Assembly: GCF_001280005.1 (NCBI RefSeq)
Contig: NZ_LGDW01000470.1
Coordinates: forward strand, 1-39,756
Length of the DNA stretch: 39,756 nt
DNA from: Streptomyces sp. NRRL WC-3618
Lineage (GTDB): Bacteria > Actinomycetota > Actinomycetes > Streptomycetales > Streptomycetaceae
Direction: 5' to 3'
Shown here piece after piece: positions 1 to 7,715 of this stretch (positions are counted from its first letter, which is position 1; every line of letters starts with the position of its first letter). The translations under genes were made by a program, and so were the position numbers. The notes under the pieces were generated by a model. The model searched no databases, was not told the DNA's origin, and saw only the letters and a list, made by a program, of their open reading frames with translations.

Positions 1-187
1 CACCGGCGTCGCCACCGCTGCCTGAGCACAGCCCGGAACCGAGCTGCACCACGCCGCGACGCCATCAGACACCTACCCACCCAACAACGTGACAGCGCCG
101 TCCTGAGCATTGCTCCCGATCAGGAAGGCCGGGCCGCATAACCAACGTCTCTACGCAACCAGGGGATTGACAACGTACCGGCGCAGG
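1..187. other. Window edge downstream of lanC-like gene
   Basis: This stretch lies between the window edge and the stop codon of the leftward LanC-like gene. A rightward reading frame could end with TGA at 23-25, but only seven codons are visible and no product can be assigned. No convincing hairpin or repeat was seen. Confidence 0.3.
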
Positions 188-1516
188 TTATGCCATGAGC
201 AGTGCCGTGTCCCAAGTACTGTGGTCCGGGCGTTTCCCGCCACGGGCATCAACGTAGGAAAGCAACGTCAGGGCCACCCCAGCGGCACCTTGAAGCAGCC
301 CGGGTTCGTCGACCGCAGGAGCATCCACCGCAGGAGAGAGCGGGTAGCGATAGCCGAACGGCGTGGTGGGGTCGAAGCTCCGAGCAAGGCTTGTGGCCAG
401 TCTGTCAGCGCCTTCCCACAGTTCTGGGTACCCCGTGTCCGCTGCCATCCGTACCGCTGTCAGCAAGACGCCGGCTCGGCCGTGGCAGAACGTAGCATCT
501 GGCATCTCAGCACGTCCGTAGGGCCGTTGGAAGACGGACCGCATCGCGTCGATGCCGACCTCTGTCAGATCGGGGTCGCCGAGCGAGCGTCCGGCCAACT
601 GCAGTGCCCGTGCCACACCAGCAGCCCCATAGCACCAGTCCGACCGGGGGGCGATCGACGCTGCTGGGCTTCGGGACCGACCGGTCTCGTCCTCGAAAGA
701 GACACGGCCGGGCCAGTACGTGCCTTGCTCTCCCACCCTGCGTTTCCGCATCACCCAGTCGGCCATGGTGCGCATGGCGTCGAGCATGTCAGGGACAACA
801 TGTCCGGCTTGGTGTGCCAGGGCCAGCAGGGAGAGGGGTCCGCAGATGCCGTGTGCAATGCCGAGGTTGAACTCGCCGAGCGGGTATACGGCGCGGTCTG
901 CTTCCGGCACCAGGTCCAGTCCTGGGTCCGTCCACCAACCTGGTACCCACTCGCCGTGGACCAGTATCGGGCGTGCCATCTCAACCAGCAGGGCGAGTAC
1001 GTTCCGCAAGGCGTCCGAGGACTCGGCGTGCCCCAGTGCGGCGCCGGCCATCAGGCCACGTGCGCTGCGGGCAAGGCCATTGATGAGGTCGTACTCCGCG
1101 TTCGCCAGTCCAGGTCCCTTTTCCCGAAGCCGTCGGCTGATCGTATGAAGAGACACTCGCATTGCGGACACATGCGCTGGAGCGGCGCGTTTCAGGAAGT
1201 TGGTGTAGCCACCGTGTTCTTGAGCGTGAAGAGATGCGGCGAGAAGCACATCACCGATGGTGTTCGTGGTCACGGACTGGAGGGCTGCGGAGAAATGAGC
1301 GTGCGCCGTTTTGCCCCAGTAGGAATCGTCCAAGGTGAGGCGGCTGTAGAGCATGGCGATGCCGGTGTGCCCAATGAGTAACTGTGCGGGTTGCCAATGT
1401 GGGAACCGGATGTGTGAGGGGAGCTGAGCACGTGCTTCTCGAGTGAGTCGGTCGACCTCTCCCGGTGCACGAAGCCGCTCGGCCACGGCGTGAGCGGAAG
1501 CGAGTGGGACCGTCAT
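188..1516 (-). CDS. LanC-like lanthionine cyclase family protein
   Basis: This 442-residue protein has the double-toroid motifs of LanC cyclases, which close thioether rings by adding Cys thiols to dehydroamino acids with a zinc-activated thiolate. Visible motifs are GIAHGICGPLSLL (about 219-231, with the His matching the conserved AHG), WCYGAAG (Cys295) and CHGRAG (Cys344-His345). The three residues Cys295, Cys344 and His345 match the LanC zinc ligands, so the active site looks intact. Length is normal for a stand-alone LanC. The ATG overlaps the TGA of an upstream 50-codon LanB/SpaB_C-like remnant (ATGA), so it was probably translated by coupling to a now-lost gene. No precursor peptide or full dehydratase is visible in the window, so it may be an orphan or the end of a decayed RiPP cluster. 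Family assignment is firm; activity is inferred. Confidence 0.88.
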   Translation of the reverse strand: MTVPLASAHAVAERLRAPGEVDRLTREARAQLPSHIRFPHWQPAQLLIGHTGIAMLYSRLTLDDSYWGKTAHAHFSAALQSVTTNTIGDVLLAASLHAQEHGGYTNFLKRAAPAHVSAMRVSLHTISRRLREKGPGLANAEYDLINGLARSARGLMAGAALGHAESSDALRNVLALLVEMARPILVHGEWVPGWWTDPGLDLVPEADRAVYPLGEFNLGIAHGICGPLSLLALAHQAGHVVPDMLDAMRTMADWVMRKRRVGEQGTYWPGRVSFEDETGRSRSPAASIAPRSDWCYGAAGVARALQLAGRSLGDPDLTEVGIDAMRSVFQRPYGRAEMPDATFCHGRAGVLLTAVRMAADTGYPELWEGADRLATSLARSFDPTTPFGYRYPLSPAVDAPAVDEPGLLQGAAGVALTLLSYVDARGGKRPDHSTWDTALLMA

Positions 1517-1665
1517 CGACCGTGGCGCATTCTGTCGATGCGTAGGGCGAGGGATTCGCGGGCTGTCGCATGGGCGAGGGTTTCTTTTTCCCGGTCGACC
1601 CCGAGAAGTCGGTCACAACCGTGGGCATTTCCAACCTCCAGAATGAGACCTGCCGGATCGATCAG
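1513..1665 (-). pseudogene. 3' remnant of LanB / SpaB_C-type RiPP enzyme
   Basis: An open stretch of 50 codons ends in TGA that overlaps the LanC ATG (ATGA at 1516-1513). It is closed upstream by TGA at 1668-1666 and has no ATG, GTG or TTG start. Its translation contains DRLLGVDREKE followed by an alanine-rich helix, which resembles the extreme C-terminus of SpaB_C / thiopeptide-type bacteriocin biosynthesis domains (typically NRLLGIDRE followed by an Ala-rich helix). I infer that this is the tail of a LanB-like or SpaB_C protein whose body was deleted, leaving the translational coupling signal behind. A GGAGG at about 1638 precedes an ATG in another frame, so a tiny alternative peptide cannot be excluded. 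Confidence 0.5.
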
Positions 1666-1776
1666 TCACTGACTCGGAATCCACCCTGATACAACAGCCT
1701 GTTGCACTACAAGCATTACATCGGGGTGGATTTCTTTCGTTTGTTCTCCGGGTCGGTCAGTCGATGGACGTTGCCG

Positions 1777-2067
1777 TCAATGCCCCCGGAGGGTGGCCAG
1801 TCGCCGGCGCCACCCGGCCTTGGCGTAGCGCGACGGTTCCGGTGACGGATCAGGAAACCCGCGACTGCCTTCAGGTCGGCGGCAGACAACCGCAGGAATG
1901 GTCTTCAGTAAATCCCCGCCGAGGAGGATGATCACACAACCGCAAGTCGCCAGGCAGTACTCGACGCTTCCTTGGGAAGACTGGTGCTGAGACAGCAGAA
2001 CCCACTGGGAGCTGTCCGCAACCGGTGACCAGCAGACGGGGCAGCGATCGATGCTCGTGTCATCCAT
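1777..2067 (-). CDS. Small cysteine-rich (zinc-ribbon-like) protein
   Basis: This 96-residue protein starts MDDTSIDRCPVCW. It has a CPVC knuckle near residue 9 and a second cysteine group (YCLATCGC) near residue 45, the layout of a small zinc ribbon. The central part (SQGSVEY, then CGCVIILLGG) resembles small actinobacterial proteins of unknown function that share an SQGxVxY segment. The last 35 or so residues are Arg/Pro-rich and look unlike that family, so the tail may be out of the ancestral frame. The ATG at 2067 is preferred over an upstream TTG. It lies 62 bp after the nitroreductase stop, in the same direction. Function unknown. Confidence 0.55.
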   Translation of the reverse strand: MDDTSIDRCPVCWSPVADSSQWVLLSQHQSSQGSVEYCLATCGCVIILLGGDLLKTIPAVVCRRPEGSRGFPDPSPEPSRYAKAGWRRRLATLRGH

Positions 2068-2129
2068 GCACCCACGCTGACGCAATGACCTAAGTTACTT
2101 CAACCATTACATCGCGGGGGTGGCACGTG

Positions 2130-2696
2130 TCAGATGGCGGCCTGCTGCGGCAAGGACAGACGGCTGAGCCGACTGGACACGTCGCACAGCGGGCGGCGGC
2201 GCGGCTTGGATGTCCCGATCTTCGCTGTGCCGATGTACAGCCACCCCAGAAGGTCCTCCTCGTCCTGCAGCCCCAGCAACTGCCGTACTTGTGGCGACCG
2301 TAAGGAAGCTCCGGTTCGCCAGATGCTGCCAAAGCCCCGCGAGTGCATCAACAGCATCAGCGAGTGAGTCAGGGCGCTGGTCGCTGCCAACTGCTCCCAT
2401 TCAGGAACTCTGTGCCCCTGAGCCGGGGTGAACACGAGCGAGGCCAGCAGCGGGGCACGCCGGGCCTTGGCCGCAGCTTGGGCGCGGCGTTCGGCAGGGG
2501 CCTCCTCGGCGAAGCAGGCTCCGAGCTCATCACGGCCGTCGCCGCGGATGAGTATCCAACGCCACGGACGGAGCAGGCCGTGGTCCGGAGCTGTGGCGGC
2601 CACCTTCAGCAGGTAGGCGAACTCCTCGTCACCGGGAGCCGGGTCGACCAGATGGTGCTCACTGCGACGGGTCAGCATCGCCGTGGTGAGGTCCAT
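2130..2696 (-). CDS. Nitroreductase-family (FMN) protein
   Basis: This 188-residue protein starts MDLTTAMLTRRS, the usual opening of small nitroreductases (YdjA-like), whose RRS segment binds FMN phosphate. Later segments fit the family: AATAPDHGLLRPWRWILIRG (about 33-52), the helix SALTHSLMLLMHSRGFGSIWRTG, and the C-terminal LLGWLYIGTA. Such enzymes use FMN and NAD(P)H to reduce nitro groups, quinones or enones, or act as FMN oxidases in peptide modification. The reading frame stays open far upstream, but homology begins at the ATG at 2696, which has a GAGAGGAA ribosome site. It lies 59 bp from the EamA gene in a leftward gene run that ends in a LanC-like cyclase. A role as a tailoring enzyme is inference only. 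Confidence 0.85.
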   Translation of the reverse strand: MDLTTAMLTRRSEHHLVDPAPGDEEFAYLLKVAATAPDHGLLRPWRWILIRGDGRDELGACFAEEAPAERRAQAAAKARRAPLLASLVFTPAQGHRVPEWEQLAATSALTHSLMLLMHSRGFGSIWRTGASLRSPQVRQLLGLQDEEDLLGWLYIGTAKIGTSKPRRRPLCDVSSRLSRLSLPQQAAI

Positions 2697-2755
2697 GAGA
2701 CACCGTTCCTCTCTGTCGGATGGATACCAGTCCCTCACCGGCCCGCCGTGGAACG

Positions 2756-3640
2756 TCACGCCTTGGGCGTTCCGGCCTCCGTCTCCGTGGGGGATCCCGT
2801 CGGCGCGCGGCCGATTCTGTCTCCGGGCGAGTGGACCGACCACGCGGTGGCGACGATGACCATTGCGATGGCTGCGCCCTGACGCACAGTCATGTGCTCG
2901 CCGAGCACCACGAAACCGACGCCGGCACCGACAGCAGGGCTCATGGCCAGCAGAATGCCGAACGCCCGCTCGTCGATACGCCGCAGCGCAGTCAGGTCCA
3001 GGAAGTACGGGATCAACGAGGAGAGGAGTGCCACGAGAAGGCCGGTGAGGAGAAGATGCGGATGCCGTGCGATCACAGCTCCTTGCGTGGCGGCTGCCAC
3101 CGGAGTCAGCAAGCAGGCACCGACAGCCAGTGCGACGGCCAGTCCGCTCCAGTCGTCGAAAAGACGCCCTACTCGACGGCTGAGAACGACGTAGGCCGCG
3201 CGGCACGTGGCAGCCAGAGCCCCCAGCGGCAGACCGGCGATGGGAAGAGCGGCGCCGGGAGAGACCAGTAGCAGGACACCAGCCAGGGCCATGAGGGCGC
3301 CCGCCAAGTCCTTCCAGTGCCGTGACATGGCGATGGCCACGACCAAAGGACCCAAGAGCTCGACGGTCGAGGCGACGCCGATCGGCAGATACTTGATCGT
3401 TTGGAAGTAGGCGACGTTCATGGTGGCGAAGACCACACCCAGTGCGATAGCGGTCCACCGTTGGCGGCTCGACATCGCACTGGGGCGGGGACGGACGAGC
3501 AGCCACACGATGACGGCGGAGAAGAGTAAGCGCATACCGGCCAGAGCCGTCGCTCCCACCTCGTCGTAGGCGCCCTTGGCGACCGCCGATCCGACCTGCA
3601 AGCTACTGATCTGTGCCAGCACCAGCAGCGGAGGAACCAT
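2756..3640 (-). CDS. EamA (DMT superfamily) transporter
   Basis: This protein of about 294 residues has ten predicted hydrophobic helices in two repeats, the DMT/EamA layout. Recognisable segments are YFQTIKYLPIGVASTVELLGPLVVAI (family motif near the end of repeat 1, about 75-100) and LTALRRIDERAFGILLAMSPAVGAGVGFVVLGEHM (the same motif in repeat 2). Members export amino acids, metabolites or drugs across the membrane. The ATG at 3640 (MVPPLLVLAQISSLQ) is chosen because it sits just before the first helix; the frame is open further upstream without family similarity. It lies between the haem-oxygenase-fold gene and the nitroreductase, all leftward with gaps of about 60 bp, so they are probably one operon. 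Substrate unknown. Confidence 0.85.
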   Translation of the reverse strand: MVPPLLVLAQISSLQVGSAVAKGAYDEVGATALAGMRLLFSAVIVWLLVRPRPSAMSSRQRWTAIALGVVFATMNVAYFQTIKYLPIGVASTVELLGPLVVAIAMSRHWKDLAGALMALAGVLLLVSPGAALPIAGLPLGALAATCRAAYVVLSRRVGRLFDDWSGLAVALAVGACLLTPVAAATQGAVIARHPHLLLTGLLVALLSSLIPYFLDLTALRRIDERAFGILLAMSPAVGAGVGFVVLGEHMTVRQGAAIAMVIVATAWSVHSPGDRIGRAPTGSPTETEAGTPKA

Positions 3641-3701
3641 GCGGTCGCCATGGGCCTGTCCTAATTTCAACGTAGCTCCGCGCTCCCCGTCGCCCGTTCG
3701 G

Positions 3702-4287
3702 TCAGGCTGCCGCAGCCCGCCGGGCCATCTCCGAGGCGACACCGCTCCGGTAATCGGACGTGAGGTTCACGAACCGGGTGAACCCCTCGGTCACGACCGC
3801 CAGGTCCTCCTCATCCTGGCAGACCGCAGCCGCGGAGATCACGGCCTGAGCCTTGTGGTCCTTCTCGGCTTCCCCGATGTGCACGTAGAAGTACTCGCAG
3901 GCCTCGTGGAAGTCGTCGTCCGTCTCGTAGGCGCTCTTGTAGTTGCGCACCCCTTCGTACAGGCGCGTGAGCATCGAGTAGGCGAGGTGTTCCTGCGCCA
4001 GCAGGGCACCCTGCACCGTGCGCTGGTCATCGGACTCGAACAGCGCACGCTGTCCGGTGCTGAACGCGTGTGTACTGGGCAGCGTCGGTGCGTTGCGTAC
4101 CTCCTCGGCGGACACCGGGGCTCCCTTGAGCCGGGTCAACAGGTCGCTGAGGAAGGTTTCCAGCAGCACAGAATTCATTGTTCAGTGCCTCGCTAGAGTG
4201 CACCGAGGTGGCCAGTTTCTCCACGGACTGCTCGATGAACTGACGGGTGTGTTCCTGCATGAGAACAGACATGTGCTGTGTGGACAC
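3702..4287 (-). pseudogene. Haem-oxygenase-fold (TenA/PqqC-like) protein, probably frameshifted
   Basis: Two overlapping frames together make one protein of about 190 residues. The first begins at GTG 4287 (or ATG 4272) and reads MSVLMQEHTRQFIEQSVEKL up to EALNN. The second reads SVLLETFLSDLLTRLKGA to the stop at 3702. The switch falls near AACAATGAATTC (about 4168-4180). The second part contains AQEHLAY, CEYFYVHIGEAEKDH and long helices, resembling haem-oxygenase-like diiron or TenA/PqqC-type enzymes that use Glu/His ligands. A separate start for the second part (ATG 4178, 158 residues) is possible, but its ribosome site is poor and the protein would lack the first helix. Either a real frameshift or a sequencing error could explain this. 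Function not assigned. Confidence 0.5.
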
Positions 4288-4386
4288 CTAGTTCGGTCGA
4301 CTGCCTTCGGCACGTGCCGAACCGACCGCCATCACTCATCGAGCAATAGCTGGGCGGTTCGCAAACGAGCGTGCTTTACTACCGCT

Positions 4387-4959
4387 ATGCAATTCAACCC
4401 TTACGGCGGCGAAGCAGCGCGACTCGCCGCAGATCTCGTCAACAGCACTGCCCTCTGGAAGCCATGCGAACTGGAGCAGATCCTGGCCGCGCACAGCATC
4501 GTGCAGCGCGTGCTGGACCCGCCGCAGACGATGGCGATATGGGAATGGAGCCGACGGCTCGCCGACTGCTTCGGCGCCCAACCGCTGGATGAAAGGTGCG
4601 AAAGGATCAATATCCTCCTGGCGGAGGCCGCCAGTTCGCCGCGTATCTCGCTGCACGACGGCACGCCTCACATGCACTACAGCGCTCCCGGCTCCGACCC
4701 GGCCGCCCACATCAAGGCAGTCACCGCGACAGGCCTGTCGTACGTCGCCTGCTCCGCTTCTCCGGCTCGACTTGGACGATGCGCGCGAAGCGTATGCAAA
4801 CTGGCCTTCGTGGACACCTCCCGAAATGGGCGCCGCGCCTACTGCTCAGTGAGATGCGCCAACAACAACGCGGTAGCCCGTCACCGGGCAAACGGATCCG
4901 CCGACGCAAGCAAATCCGACCGCGTTCACCACGTCCGCGTCCGCAGGCTGGGTGCATAG
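4387..4959 (+). CDS. CGNR zinc-finger (ABATE-domain) regulator
   Basis: This 190-residue protein starts MQFNPYGGEAARLAADLVN, typical of the N-terminal ABATE (putative stress-induced regulator) domain. It ends with a CGNR zinc finger: LGRCARSVCKLAFVDTSRNG followed by AYCSVRCANNNAVARHR (about 135-175). The four cysteines come as two pairs around DTSRNG, as in the family, although the name-giving CGNR reads CANN here. Members are presumed DNA-binding regulators. The frame extends upstream over the neighbouring gene, but homology begins at ATG 4387. It is divergent from the leftward RiPP-like gene run, with about 100 bp between them, and could regulate it; that is inference. Confidence 0.82.
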   Translation: MQFNPYGGEAARLAADLVNSTALWKPCELEQILAAHSIVQRVLDPPQTMAIWEWSRRLADCFGAQPLDERCERINILLAEAASSPRISLHDGTPHMHYSAPGSDPAAHIKAVTATGLSYVACSASPARLGRCARSVCKLAFVDTSRNGRRAYCSVRCANNNAVARHRANGSADASKSDRVHHVRVRRLGA

Positions 4960-5431
4960 GTGACTTGAACGCATCAGTCATGTCGCACACTCACCTAGAA
5001 TACCGGGCCGCCGAAAATTGGCCATTGGCCAAAAATGGCAAACTTAAAGGCGAGCGTCGATTGGTCGAAGGTTTCGAATTTGCTTGCTGAGAATACCCTG
5101 GTGATGGTCGGGGCGGATGTGACATATCGAGCGCAGGAACAGCAGAAAGGGTCTGCGGCAACACCCCCAACGGCGCGGCCAGCGTTGCCGCAGACCCTCC
5201 GCCGCGAGCCCGCGTCGACGGCTGACTCCATCAGGCCGCCGGGTGACTTTGCGAACTGTGTGAGCCGCTCGGCCTGCCCGGCCAGCACGGCCGCCAGGCG
5301 ACGGCCGCGCTGGCCGCGTCCGGGGTCTCGCGCCTGGTCGGCGTGACGCCCGGCGGCGGGGGGCGAGAACAGCTCGTGCCGCGGCCTGTCGCAGACCGGC
5401 CGCGATGGAGGTGTGGCCGGGAGCCTCGGGT
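4960..5431. other. Gene-poor spacer with dyad and inverted repeat
   Basis: About 470 bp without a supportable gene. The first 150 bp are AT-richer than the surroundings. They hold a perfect 15-bp dyad TTGGCCATTGGCCAA (5018-5032), which could be a protein-binding site, and short frames without ribosome sites. A long hairpin follows at 5148-5198. The rest (about 5200-5431) is GC-rich with no recognisable product. Confidence 0.5.
5148..5198. terminator. Long inverted repeat, possible terminator
   Basis: Two perfect 15-bp arms, AGGGTCTGCGGCAAC (5148-5162) and its complement (5184-5198), enclose 21 bases. No T tract follows, which is usual for Streptomyces terminators. It lies between the CGNR gene and the leftward permease relic, so it could end either transcript. 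It could also be a cruciform or the end of a lost mobile element. Confidence 0.5.
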
Positions 5432-6348
5432 TCAGTGCGGTGCGGTCTTGTCAGGTTGGCCGGCCCCGGGGACCGAGTCGCCGCGGCGGGCGAACCGGGC
5501 GACCGCCCACATGGCCACTCCGATCAGCAGCAGGATCCCGGCGATGCGGTACTGGTCGGCGGGGCGTCCGGAGGACCAGGTAGACGCAGGAGACCGCTCC
5601 CACCACGGGCAGCAGTCGGCCGGCCGGAAGTGCGGTGCCTCGACCCTGTCCCGGCGCAGTACGAGGACCGCCACGTGGACTCCCGCGAAGACCGTAAGCA
5701 GCAGCAGCGACGCCGTCCCGCCCAGCAGCGCCACGACCGGGCTGTCGGGGTTCAGCGAGACAAAGGTGATGAGGCCGAAGGCTATGGCGGTGGTGAAAAG
5801 GATCGCCGTCTGCGGGGTGCGCCGTACGACGTGCGCCTGGGCGAGGAAGGGCGGAAGCACCCCTTGCCTGCCCATCCCGTACAGCAGACGGCTGGCCATC
5901 ATCATGTTGATCAGCGCGGAGTTGGCCACAGCGAACATGGAGATGAAGGGCAGCGCGTCGGAGATGGGGAAGTCAGGTGCGGCAGTCTGCACCACCGTGA
6001 CCAACGGGGTCTCGCTGGAGGCGAGTTGGCCGACGGGCACCACGGCGACGGCGCAGACAGAGACCAGGACATAGATCAGGCCGGTGATGCCCAGTCCGGT
6101 GAACATCATGCGGGGGAAGTCACGCGCCGGCGCCATGTTGACCGAGTCCTCGAAGCCGACCATGGCGAAGAAGGCCAGTGACGTCGCCGTGCTCACTGCC
6201 AGGAACATGTTCTTGTCGGACGCGGTCTCGAAGGCGACGACCCGGGAGAAGTGATGCCGGAACACAAAACACACCAGGAAGGTCAGGAAGTGCTTGCCGA
6301 AGGCCTTGTGCACGTAGAGGGCGGCGCCCGCGGCTTGGGGGTACTTGT
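5432..6348 (-). pseudogene. APC-family amino acid permease, truncated and deleted
   Basis: The readable frame of about 293 codons matches the C-terminal half of an APC amino acid permease. Examples are SLAFFAMVGFEDSVNMA, FTGLGITGLIYVLVSVCAVAVVPVGQL and SALINMMMASRLLYGMGRQGVLP. Several lesions are visible. The first 150 or so residues are missing: family similarity starts abruptly at KYPQAAGAALYVHKAF near 6345. Two helices appear to be deleted between FLTFLVCFVF and FSRVVAFETASDKN. A short gap follows FEDSVNMA. Near the C-terminus (about 5565-5625) the right sequence (GRLLPVVGAVSCVYLV) lies in another frame between two compensating shifts. Intact family members have about 12 helices and 450-500 residues. 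This is a relic. Confidence 0.82.
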
Positions 6349-6356
6349 GACGGCGG
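6340..6356. other. Deletion junction between two 5'-truncated genes
   Basis: The leftward permease relic reads back to about 6345 and the rightward DUF91/DUF5655 relic begins at about 6352. Each is cut off inside its own coding sequence. In intact form the two genes would be divergent with their starts facing each other. The simplest reading is a deletion that removed both 5' ends and the promoter region between them. Confidence 0.6.
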
Positions 6357-6420
6357 CCGGATCGATTCGCTGGGGCTCGATGAGAACGGGGTGCCGGTGG
6401 TCGTGGAATTCAAGCGCGGC
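6352..6420 (+). pseudogene. 5'-side fragment of DUF91/DUF5655 nuclease-like gene
   Basis: Codons from 6352 read GGRIDSLGLDENGVPVVV followed by EFKRG. This is the core of a DUF91/NucS-like nuclease domain: Asp in RIDSLGLDENG, and E-x-K in VEFKRG. Intact homologues have about 60 residues before it and continue directly with a VINQGL(F/Y)Y segment. That continuation is found about 5.3 kb away, at 11706. The fragment is therefore the left half of a gene split by the recombinase-bearing insertion, and it has also lost its own start at the junction near 6350. Confidence 0.8.
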
Positions 6421-6439
6421 ACCGCGGCCGACCTGTTGA

Positions 6440-6456
6440 CTGAACTACTGGCAGAG
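6440..6456 (+). repeat. Left imperfect inverted end segment of Tn554-like element
   Basis: CTGAACTACTGGCAGAG pairs with the complement of CCCTGCCAGTTCAG at 11684-11697 if an ACT insertion is allowed. It lies just inside the inferred left end. A short dyad GGTCAGTGACC (6465-6475) follows and may be part of a recombinase-binding site. Both assignments are inference. Confidence 0.4.
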
Positions 6457-6503
6457 TTTTCACAGGTCAGTGACCATGTGGCGGAGCCGTCGTTGAGTCG
6501 GCC

Positions 6504-7715
6504 ATGGAAGCATCGCGAGACCTGGCGGCCCTGTCCGTCCCTTTGGTCGGGGAACTGGTGGCCATGGACGATCCGTGGGAGCCCTACCGGCTCGTCGACC
6601 CGGCCAGAAAACCGGTCGAGGGAGCTCGGGCCTTCCTGCGAGACCTGCAGGGAGCCGGTCGTTCGGCGGCGACGGCCCGTTCCTACGGGATGGACATGCT
6701 GCGCTGGTTCCGCTTCCTCTGGGCTGTCGAGGTGCCGTGGGACCGAGCGAGCCGGCTCGAGGCGAGGGACTTCTCCCGCTGGCTTCAGGTCGCCGGCCAG
6801 CCGAGGCGTCCGCACTGGCGACGCCCGAGCGAGGCGGGCCGGTGGGCCGCAGGTGGCAAGCCGTACGCACCGTCGGTGCGAGCGCACAGTGAGACAGTGC
6901 TGCGGAGTTTCTACGACTTCCACCGCGACATTGGCACCGGACCGGTCCTCAACCCGTTCCCGCTGGACCGAGCACGTCGCGGTCGGCGGGCCCACGCCCA
7001 CCACAACCCGATGGACCCGCCCCGCAACGAACGCACCGGGCTTTACCGGCCGAGAGTGCCCAAGCGAGTGCCCCGCAGCGTTCCTGACGAGGAGTTCAAC
7101 GAGATCTTCGCCCGGCTCCCGTCGCACCGGGACCGGGCCCTGGTCGCCTTCTACGTCTCCACCGGCGCGCGTGCCAGCGAACTGCTCAGCACATGGCAGG
7201 CCGGTGCCGATCCGGGGCGTCAACTGATCTCGGTGGTCCGCAAGGGCACCGGCGAGGTCCAAGAACTACCTGCCTCGACCGATGCGTTCGTCTGGCTTCG
7301 GCTTTACCAGCTGGAGATGGACGACGCGATCCCGCGTGGGCGACGCCTGCCGCTGTGGTGGACCCTGCGTTCTCCGTCGAGGCCGTTGGCCTACCACGCG
7401 GTTCATCGCATGTTCGAGCGGGCGAACGCCAAGGCGGGGAGTGCCGCGACGCTGCATGCGCTGCGGCACACCGCCGCCTACCGGATGGCTGAGGACCCGA
7501 GCCTCCCCCTCACCGATGTCCAATTCGTCCTCGGTCACGCGCAGTTGACCACGACACAGCTTTACCTCACGCCTCGCAAGGAGGTGGTGATCCGGCGGCT
7601 GCTGGCCCACCATGCTAAGCAGACACGGCAGGCAGCCGCCCGCATCGCTCCACCTCCGGCAGCCGACTACCGGCCGGAAAGTCTCGATGTGCTGTTCGGA
7701 ACCGGTGCCCGATGA
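6504..7715 (+). CDS. Tyrosine recombinase, TnpA-like (Tn554 family)
   Basis: This 403-residue site-specific recombinase has an N-terminal SAM-like core-binding domain (about 30-130; SAATARSYGMDMLRWFRFLW is its first helix) and a C-terminal catalytic domain. The catalytic set is complete: Arg223 in STGARASEL, Lys in VRKGTGEVQELP, His318 and Arg321 in HALRH, His345 in LGHAQ, and nucleophile Tyr354 in TTTQLYL. Its stop overlaps the ATG of the next recombinase (ATGA at 7712), so the two are translationally coupled as in Tn554 tnpA-tnpB. ATG 6504 is about 85 bp inside the inferred element end; ATG 6564 (MDDPWEPYRLVD) is an alternative. It probably cuts and joins element ends together with its partner. 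Confidence 0.9.
   Translation: MEASRDLAALSVPLVGELVAMDDPWEPYRLVDPARKPVEGARAFLRDLQGAGRSAATARSYGMDMLRWFRFLWAVEVPWDRASRLEARDFSRWLQVAGQPRRPHWRRPSEAGRWAAGGKPYAPSVRAHSETVLRSFYDFHRDIGTGPVLNPFPLDRARRGRRAHAHHNPMDPPRNERTGLYRPRVPKRVPRSVPDEEFNEIFARLPSHRDRALVAFYVSTGARASELLSTWQAGADPGRQLISVVRKGTGEVQELPASTDAFVWLRLYQLEMDDAIPRGRRLPLWWTLRSPSRPLAYHAVHRMFERANAKAGSAATLHALRHTAAYRMAEDPSLPLTDVQFVLGHAQLTTTQLYLTPRKEVVIRRLLAHHAKQTRQAAARIAPPPAADYRPESLDVLFGTGAR

Noticed and set aside
494..510. Short match to the sbcD 5' end (CTGGCATCTC) in the LanC gene as a possible second att site
   Set aside because: Only ten bases match, inside an intact coding sequence; expected by chance.
110..1381. Long rightward open frame over the LanC gene
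   Set aside because: Its translation has no domain and the opposite strand encodes a complete LanC with zinc ligands; it is a codon-bias shadow.
4995..5288. Leftward 97-codon frame in the spacer
   Set aside because: No ribosome site, no similarity, and it runs through the hairpin.
6465..6475. Dyad GGTCAGTGACC as an independent operator
   Set aside because: Too short and next to the element end; mentioned only as a possible recombinase site.
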